Positions 56,810 through 64,000 of a DNA stretch of 64,000 bases are shown one piece after another. The first letter of the stretch is position 1. Every line of letters starts with the position of its first letter. The translations under genes and the position numbers were made by a program. Location of the stretch: the NCBI GenBank assembly GCA_012845835.1, contig JABAKD010000010.1, positions 14,317,401 to 14,381,400 on the forward strand, in the 5' to 3' direction. This stretch comes from Undaria pinnatifida. Its lineage: Eukaryota; Sar; Phaeophyceae; Laminariales; Alariaceae. The notes under the pieces were generated by a model. That model did no database searches. It worked only from the letters and a program-made list of their open reading frames with translations, and was not told the origin of the DNA.

Positions 56810-57365
56810 AGCTAGTAGGAACTAATTAACTTTGTTCTGAGCTTATGTTTTCATGTGCCTGTGCCACATGCACGCGTCACTACGTCCCAAACGGTTTTAT
56901 GCCGACCATCAAGAAGGAACTTCCCTAGCATCCGCTTCTTCTGCAGGCGTCAGAAGAAGAAGAACCTACTACGCACAGGTTACACCCGGGCCGCGGATTG
57001 TCTACTCAGGATGCGCGGTACATTGTCTCGGATCTAGCGCTGTCTAAGAGTGAGTAAGACTACAGTATTGTGCGTACTGGTCTTTGTTAGGCGCTTACTG
57101 TGTTTGTGTCAGCGGTGAAGGGGTCCCTATCGCCAGTTGGCCAGCCTACCATGTATCGCCTTGTCAGTGTTACCTGGTATGCTCTTGTGATACGCTTCTA
57201 CGTCGCGAAACACGCCGACGACACGGAATTGCTTGCCTTTCTGCCCGGAACGAAACAGGGGGTATGGCACTAACACACTCTCTTTCTCCTTGATATACAA
57301 CGGACAGTGCGCGATAGTTGAATCATTGTGTGGCTCCACTTTTGTGCACGAATGTAATGACTCTT
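56810..57365. other. No gene recognised
   Basis: Ordinary sequence; a TACCTGGTA motif is at 57171-57179. Confidence 0.4.
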
Positions 57366-57372
57366 TTTCTTT

Positions 57373-57951
57373 TTGGAGATATCGTACTGTGTAGAGACGC
57401 ATCCTGCCTCAAATGTGAAACGCCAACCTGGCCCAAAACAAGAGTTTATTAGCCTATTTGGCCTTGCGCTCCCACTTTGGGGACAGACTGCTTGGAATTA
57501 CAAGTGGACTATTTTTTGGAGTACGAGAAGGACTGTGCCACTATCTCCTCGCATCGCCGCCGTCTTCCGTCCCGCCATTTTACTTCTATCCGCGTGCTCG
57601 TTCGCTAGTGATCTACCTCTCGAAAATAAAGCCAGACACCACGCCCCCGTCGCTAACCCTTTCTCACGGCCATCCATCATCGTCGAAACTCTGTGCTTTA
57701 TCGACCCGGCCCAGATGCGACACATATGCGACCCCTTTAATGCGAAGAGGAGTCCTTTATCACGCCCTGCATCATATCGACAAGAAATGGCACCTACAGC
57801 ACCTACAAGGCACCTATGTATCGGGCTGTCCCTCGCGAAGATGACGGGCGTTCCTCACGACTCTACAACTCTGCCCGCTATGCACACGCCCTCCTCCTGT
57901 TCGTCACACTTGTTGGCTGCAAATGCTTTTTGCCGGGTATGGCGGCAGTAG
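57373..57951 (+). other. Open frame of 192 codons, unknown
   Basis: Reads VKRQPGPKQEFISLFGLALP, then ASDLPLENKARHHAPVANPF and SRPSIIVETLCFIDPAQMRH. An overlapping plus frame (57458-57844) is also open. There is no domain, signal peptide or clear splice context, and coding status is doubtful. Confidence 0.15.
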
Positions 57952-58014
57952 AGCTCTTACTACGTAGCCCATTTCTATCTTTTGATTGCTGCTCACTCCG
58001 CTCGTTTTCGCTTG

Positions 58015-58965
58015 AGTAGCGCTGATCAACGCGGTTCGATACTTGCGGGTTTTGTTCATTTGTTGTTATTGTTCTGTTCGGGAACCAGGCCACCCTTTCA
58101 ATGCTCATCCCGTACCAAACATCCCATTATTCTGTCTTCGAATCCCCCGAAACCACCACTCCATGGTTTGTCTGTATAATATTATAGTATGATTATCCCT
58201 TTTGCCTTCTGACAAAGTGCAGTGCATGTTTGTCTCTGTACTTACACTATACCATGTATAAACTAGAGTATGTATGTGCAGTGTGTATGGATGCATGCGT
58301 TTGATGCGCCGCTGAGCATGCCGCAAGCAGTCAGGTGTCTTTGTGTTGCTTCGTGATACGTATATGCCGACACTGAACGATATGCATCCCATGCAGATTC
58401 CAGGTATGTCTTGTGCAGCACGGCAATATAGGACGCGAAAAAAGAAACAGGGTGATAGGATACGCGGGGCTGATATTTACTGGGGAAAAAACAATCCGGG
58501 AGCCATTATGCTGAAATTAGTGTAGAATTCACCCTCTTCCAACATAGAAGCCCAGCCCAGGTCAGTATTTATTTTTCTTGTCACTGACTGTAGGTATCCT
58601 GTATTGTATGTTTGTTTCAAAGGTGCCATTTGTAGCTCTTCGTTTCTGCAGGGTTGCGAACGACATCCCCCTCTCGTTTCGCATGTCAAAACTTCTATGG
58701 GTAGTGCTCTTGACATTGTACCGATGTTTCTTTTGCGATCGCTCCGGGGTTTTCCGTAGCCAGATTTTTTGCTGTTTCGCACTTAACCTCGGCGTTTATT
58801 TAGCCTCGGTGTTTTCGCCCTTCGCCGTTAGTCACGCACGCACGTGCTGTTTCCTGTTTTTCGTTCTGTCACCCCCCCCGTTCGTCGCGGGGGGTGGTTC
58901 GGGTAATGTATCCATTCACACCGAGACCCACATTTTCAGTTTTGGTGATTGCCTTTTTCAAGGAT
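58015..58965. other. No gene recognised
   Basis: AT-rich, then T/C-rich sequence. The 145-codon frame at 58578-59015 is Phe/Cys/Val-rich and ends in the telomere-like repeat. Confidence 0.4.
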
Positions 58966-58971
58966 GCACCC

Positions 58972-59018
58972 CTACCCCGTATAACCCTAACACTAACCCT
59001 AACCCTAATCCATAACCG
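58972..59018 (+). repeat. Interstitial telomere-like CCCTAA tract
   Basis: ATAACCCTAACACTAACCCT followed by AACCCTAATCC, three to four CCCTAA units with one CACTAA variant. TTAGGG is the telomere repeat of many eukaryotes, including brown algae. Confidence 0.75.
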
Positions 59019-59194
59019 AATACCACTATTGTGTGAATCTGAACACTTTACAGACGGAGTCGGAAGGCTACGCGGCATGAACGACCCGTCCCAATTCACG
59101 CCTAAAGATCACCAAAATCGACCAGTAGGAAACTGCGGGCAGAGGACACTTCTATACATACATATCAACTTCGAAGTATGCCCTTCTCTGTAGC

Positions 59195-59770
59195 GACAGC
59201 TACAGCAGGTGTGTAGCGCTCTTCCGTTTTCTGGGTGCATTTTCGCCTCACCCACCCTCTTTCCGTCTACAGGGGATGTGGCGGTAGTCTGTGCTCTCCT
59301 GAGGCAACTAATAATGATCTTCCGTTTTTTGAATGCCTGCTCACCCCCCCCCCCCCAACCCCGCAACGCCGCCCGCCCCGCTCGCTGGGGATGTAGCGGT
59401 ACAGAACCTGAGTTCTTCTGATTTCAAGGATACCCCTTCCCCGTTGCTGTCTGTGGAAATGGTCACGATTGGAAAATAATCAAGCCATTCGACGCTGTCA
59501 CAAACGCAAGAAAGTACACACAAGGTGCCGAAGTCCACCTCACAAGCGGTTCCAAGGACGATGCAACTCGTGACCTTCATGCCACTTGCCGCCGAACACC
59601 TCACGGCGCTTCGCGCTTGGCGCAAGCAATATCTGTCTGGTCGGTGAACACCAAACGTGCTCCGTTCCGGCATGGTAGGGATGCGAGGGTGTATATATAT
59701 ATGGTTCTGCGGACTATGTTCATGCATGCTACGATGATTCCACCCCCCCCCCCTTGCTTGAGGTTTAGCG
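59195..59770 (+). repeat. Cluster of C-run repeat units related to 23805-24200 and 36300
   Basis: CTCTTCCGTTTTCTGGGTGC (59218) and GATCTTCCGTTTTTTGAATG (59317) match TCTTCCGTTTTTTGAATGCA at 36319. GGGATGTGGCGGTAG and GGGATGTAGCGGTAC match GAGATCTAGCGGTAG at 36297. GCAAGCAATATCTGTCTGGT with ATGCGAGGGT (59620-59695) matches 24090-24160. Confidence 0.6.
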
Positions 59771-59774
59771 GTAG

Positions 59775-60765
59775 CTTCGTGATCTGATGTTTTCGAGCCC
59801 CTTATGGGTAGGCTTCCTTTCTTTTGCATCTTTTAGCGTTCCTTCAGGCGGCTTTGTAGCCAGATAGGGTATAGGTTTGGGAGTGAGTTCGTGGACACGG
59901 GTGTTTCCAAGAATCGTAAATGCCATTTTTGCTATCAAAAACATTATGACAGGGCTCATCAGGGTGGGCTAGTGTTATGGTATTGATGATCTGAAAGGCC
60001 TTTATATCGTGCTTTTCAACAACAGGGATTCAAGACCAGGCAAGAATCGCATCCCCCTCTTTTCAGACGTTCGAGGCGCAGCTTGGATTATAATGTGTCA
60101 TTATCTCCACAACTTCCTTCCGTGTAACCCGATGACGACGTTTGCTTTCTCTTCCTTTTGCCTCCGCCTTTTTCTGTCTCGATGCCCACAATCACCCTCG
60201 GCCGAATAAAGCGAAAACGCCTTCTTTTTCTTTTTTGCTCCGACGGCACTTTCAGTAGGTCCCCCATACCAGCCGGGGGGGGCGACTAAGATCGGCCTCG
60301 GTACGCTTGGCCGTCTCGCGCGAATGAACACGAAAAAACTGAGCAGGTAGTAACTAGTTACCTGGTATAATGTAAACAGCAGCAGCAAGCAGCAGTACAC
60401 CGACCAGCACCGGACCGGTACGCATCTCCTCCTCTGGCCCCTCCTCTTACTCGCTGCTGTGCCATCAGTCAGTTGTATTATAGTTGGTGTGGCTCTTTTC
60501 GGTGAGATGCGAGATGCCCAACGGTTCTCTCGGAAGTACCATACACACCGTGGACAATCAATCATACATCTAAAAAATACCAGGTATAGACTTATATCAT
60601 ATATATATATATATATGAAATACATACACCGAGTTTTAGACATATATCCTGAGATATGCCAGCATTATTTTATAACTAATTTTCAAGGACGTCATTATTA
60701 TTATTACATACATCTTGAATGATGAGAATGAGCCTTTCAATACGTGTGTTCTTCATGACATTTCC
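59775..60765. other. No gene recognised
   Basis: Contains two TACC(A/T)GGTA motifs (60359, 60578), a TA run (60599-60615) and CAGCAGCAGCAAGCAGCAG (60377-60396). Confidence 0.4.
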
Positions 60766-60905
60766 ACCTACCTACATCCAGCACAACAACCAGTGTCCGT
60801 GCTGATGCCTCCTAGAGCACTGAGAGAGACGAGCTCTGTGGGCACAAACTATGAGACCGGAGATATACACATTCATCTGCAAAAACAGCATAATAATCAA
60901 GCAAA
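60766..60905 (+). repeat. CCAGTGTCCGTGCTGA repeat family, copy
   Basis: CTACATCCAGCACAACAACC, AGTGTCCGTGCTGATGCCTC and GACGAGCTCTGTGGGCACAA, parallel to 34125-34190. Confidence 0.75.
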
Positions 60906-61490
60906 GTGATGTTGCCATGCATTTTGCCAACTAACTGCAGTAAGCAACACGGGCGAAGAACAAAAATTTGCAAGTCAGCACACCCGACTATGTGCAGCAG
61001 CAGTATAGTACCTGGTAGAGAAGAAGAAAATAAAAAAAGGACAAACATGATAATAGTAAAAAAGAAAAAAAAAAAAGAAGGAAAAGCAATTTTGGAAAGA
61101 AAGAGGGGAACAGGACGGCACGAACGGCACGACAAAAAAAATGCAAAAAAATGCAAAACAAAGGCACAACAACAGCCAGCCAGCAACAACTCCTCGTGTA
61201 CCAATAGCAACACAGCTCTATATATAGCAGATCAGATAACACCCCCACCCCAACAACCAAAATCGGGGGTGGCGATCATAATAATATTCTGGGTTTCGAA
61301 TGACCCTACTGCGCGGGTAGGAGCGTTGTCGCATATGGTCGAGATGGCATGGTCTCACCTGTGGACACTGTTTCTGACACGGCGTAGTATTACTATCGTA
61401 GGCTGACTCCCGATTTCACTTTTATATATGTTTCTGGTCGAGGCATGAATTGCGTCAGCTGTGATATATGCGTGTACCACCTTTGGGTTG
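60906..61490. other. No gene recognised
   Basis: A-rich tract (61020-61150) that opens a Lys-rich frame on plus. TACCTGGTA at 61009-61017. Confidence 0.4.
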
Positions 61491-61494
61491 TTTG

Positions 61495-61570
61495 TGTTTT
61501 TCCCTGGGGTATTATTCCTCAGCTCCAGAGTGACTGGAGCCTGTCCTGCGACCACGGACTTGATTATTAT
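61495..61570 (-). repeat. Inverted repeat arm 1 flanking the TTA array
   Basis: TCCCTGGGGTATTATTCCTC, then AGCTCCAGAGTGACTGGAGC and CTGTCCTGCGACCACGGACT are the reverse complement of 62685-62760. The GACCACGG word recalls the SINE tail. Confidence 0.8.
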
Positions 61571-61679
61571 GCGAGTCAATGTGCGAACAACAACAATAAT
61601 TAAGTAGTAGTGCCAATACCGTAATCGTCGCACACGTACCGAAGAATACAAACGAGGCCTGTACAAAGCAAAAACGCAG

Positions 61680-61860
61680 CAACAAAACAGAGATCTCATA
61701 CGATAGATGATGATACCACCCAGCACCCAGCCGGCGTCGGGGCAGCACCCAAGAAGATGAGGGTTCCGAATGCAAGTACACTAGTCTATTTATTTATTAT
61801 TAATATAGAGTGAGTGGTTGTTAGGAGGAGCATTGAGCTGCCTGGTCAGTCATCTACTAC
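61680..61860 (+). repeat. Part of the 33955-type repeat
   Basis: CAGCCGGCGTCGGGGCAGCA, GGGTTCCGAATGCA and GGAGGAGCATTGAGC correspond to 34028-34105. Confidence 0.55.
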
Positions 61861-62104
61861 TTTCTCACTTTATAATATAGACTAAATATCTTCGACACGG
61901 CGGTTTCCATACCGACATCATCTCGCCTCTCGACTTTCAACAGCCCTCAAGCATGCTAAAAGGGTATAAACCAAGAAAAGGAAAACAGAAAGAAGAGCGG
62001 GACAAAGCAAAAGGGAAGAAAATATGCTCTCAATCAATCAAGTGTGGTATAATATCACAAGTACTAAGTAAGTAGACTAAGGTCTTCGCAGCGTATCAAA
62101 CATA
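61861..62104. other. Short flank before the TTA array; nothing recognised
   Basis: AT-rich sequence without repeats or open frames of note. Confidence 0.4.
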
Positions 62105-62498
<394 letters not shown>

Positions 62499-62684
62499 CC
62501 CGCCGACAATACGAGTATAGCGTAGATGCCTTTCCGATGTGAATCGAATTTTATCCTTCCATGAAGCAGCAGTAGTACATACCTAATACCGGTATGAACT
62601 AACATATATATCCGTACTACTACTGAGCTGTTCTGTTGTACAACAGTTAGTTGTTGTTGTTGTTGTTGTTGTTCTCACATTAAC

Positions 62685-62760
62685 TCGCATAATCTCAGTC
62701 CGTGGTCACAGGACAGGCTCCGGTCACTCTGGAGCTGAGGAATACCCCAGGGAAACCAAG
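62685..62760 (+). repeat. Inverted repeat arm 2 flanking the TTA array
   Basis: AGTCCGTGGTCACAGGACAG, GCTCCGGTCACTCTGGAGCT and GAGGAATACCCCAGGGA, complementary to 61495-61570. Confidence 0.8.
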
Positions 62761-62879
62761 AACAGGGAAACGCTGTTGTTATGATCTAATTAAATACCTG
62801 GTACATCAACATTTTTATCACTGAAATATCTATCTAGATGTACGGCCTTCCGTGTCCAGGTTTTTGGCTCGTGTTCGGA

Positions 62880-63080
62880 TTATCTTATTTTGGTTTTACT
62901 TTACTTTATTTTATTTCATTTTATTATGTTTCTTTTCCGAGCTTTGGCTCTCCTTTCCGGTTGGGTTGTTTCTTCGATTTCCCCTTCATTTTGTTTGTTT
63001 CATTTTTGTTTTATTTTTATCTTTGTTTTTATTTGTTTCTTATTTTGTTTTTTTTTCTTGTTTTTGTTTTTGTTTTTGTT
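62880..63080 (+). repeat. T-rich TTTAT/TTTTG low-complexity tract
   Basis: Degenerate TTTTATTT, TTTGTTTT and similar words; it opens a Phe-rich plus frame that is not a gene. Confidence 0.8.
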
Positions 63081-63169
63081 TATTTCGTATTTCTCTCTTC
63101 CAATGTATTTCTGTTGCTGACGTATGTATGTTGTGCCTGTCGTACCCAGTACTAGGGCATGACATTGCG

Positions 63170-63300
63170 TTGTCGAATGCATTACGATGCATTAGCTCTG
63201 TGTCGTAGCTTGTGACCACAGAGCTGATCTTTCTAGGGTGAAGAATCAGTACGGACACTGGGTGTGCTGGATGTCGACGAGTAGAAGAACGGTTTAATGT
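63170..63300 (-). repeat. CCAGTGTCCGTGCTGA repeat family, minus copy
   Basis: On minus: CAGCACACCCAGTGTCCGTA, CTGATTCTTC and AGCTCTGTGGTCACAAGCTA. AGCTCTGTG ... CACAGAGCT (63185-63215) forms a hairpin. A plus copy begins at the window's right edge (63963-63992, CACCCAGAGTCCGTGCTGAT). Confidence 0.65.
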
Positions 63301-63329
63301 GAAGAACACACACACACACACACGACGCA

Positions 63330-63480
63330 GGTTGCAAAGATGAATTTCAACCATTCAATCGGTCGTGCTCACATCTGACGTTTTTTGTTTTTTTTATTCT
63401 TGGTTTTTACATGTTATTATTTGAAAAAAACGGTCGCCACAGCTGTAAGTTCGATATTCATCTTTGCAAGCTGTGCGTCT
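63330..63480. repeat. Diverged, facing fragments of the CAGCTGTGAG family
   Basis: GGTTGCAAAGATGAATTTCA with GTGCTCACATCTGACG (63328-63380, minus) faces ACAGCTGTAAGTTCGATATT with CATCTTTGCAAGCTGTGCG (63438-63478, plus). Confidence 0.6.
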
Positions 63481-64000
63481 ACATACAGCAGTAATTAATT
63501 GATGCTTCCCGCCCTTTCATGCAAGAGGTAGACGGGCACTGTATAATAAGAAACTCAGCCTGTCTCTGGGCTGTTAGGTTTCTGGGGAAACAAGAAATTT
63601 GGATAGAGCAGCCAGCTTGGAGCGGCGGTAATTTTAATGTTTATCTTTGCACCCTTTCCCGTCAATTAAGAAAGCAACATATACCTGGTATATACCGGTA
63701 ATCTAGTCTATAATGATAGCCTGGGCCGGTATTATCCCAGTCACTACAGCCGTTAATAGCCTCTGTCTCTGTGGTGTACAACACAACAAACAGCGGTGTG
63801 GTGTTGTAGTGTACATTTATTATGTGCATTTATTATCATTTAGTAGATTGTTGCTGTACAACTAGCAACAGCAGTAACAGCTGTAGCGCGGTGGTGGTGT
63901 AGTAGTATTGTCTTGACATTTTAAACCGTCCTTTCTACCCAACGACATTATTATCGCAGCAGTACACCCAGAGTCCGTGCTGATTCTTCCACTTTGGATT
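63481..64000. other. Right edge of the window; no gene recognised
   Basis: AT-rich sequence with TACCTGGTA at 63682-63690 followed by TATACCGGTA, several hairpin-capable GTTGT/ACAAC words (63770-63875), and the start of another CCAGTGTCCGTGCTGA copy. Confidence 0.4.

Noticed and set aside
62838-63208. Phe-rich membrane protein-like frames
   Set aside because: T-rich low-complexity DNA gives apparent hydrophobic segments; no start, domain or splice evidence.

Overview
The window is nuclear DNA of a eukaryote with a low gene density. The one gene that can be read with confidence is split into ten small exons by introns of 0.5 to 5.8 kb, and most of the remaining sequence is simple-sequence DNA, transposon debris and dispersed repeats. 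There is no bacterial-style operon, no rRNA, no CRISPR array and no intact tRNA gene. The long GC-mixed introns, abundant microsatellites, RTE/LINE-like retrotransposon ends and a short TTAGGG-type interstitial tract would fit a brown alga or a related multicellular stramenopile. That placement is inference, not something the sequence proves.

Left third (about 1.7 to 23.4 kb, plus strand): a PDCD4-like gene with two MA3 domains. Ten exons join in frame to a 415-residue protein ending at a TAG at 23388-23390. All donors are GT except the last, which is GC. Family knowledge says that such proteins bind the translation helicase eIF4A and restrain cap-dependent translation. The exons make up only about 6 percent of the gene span. 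The introns hold a 1.64-kb Tc1/mariner/pogo-type transposon with TA target duplication (16021-17658), small related inverted-repeat elements, tRNA-derived SINEs, a LINE 3' fragment, a partial duplication of exon 5 with a destroyed splice acceptor, a possible antisense WD40-like exon (4254-4435) and many tandem repeats.

Middle (23.4 to 45 kb): no gene could be established. It holds a diverged repeat cluster after the gene, three large triplet or octamer arrays (TCC, ACT, ATGATAGT), two copies in opposite orientation of a 1.1-kb LTR-like repeat (28.5-29.6 and 43.5-44.6 kb), the second followed by what looks like a retroelement internal remnant, and an isolated GC-rich open frame at 40972-41184.

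Right third (45 to 64 kb): dominated by a composite repeat family. Its first module carries the motif CTCCAGCTGTGAGATCGA, two GTGCG(C/T)GGAAACTATAAA blocks and guanine runs; its second carries GTGGTGCTAGGTCTAGGCG. Beyond that are CATA and TTA arrays, a second LINE 3' fragment, more SINE pieces and a few open frames of unknown status. The quasi-palindromic 9-mer TACC(A/T)GGTA recurs at least fifteen times in the window and is not explained by any annotated feature.
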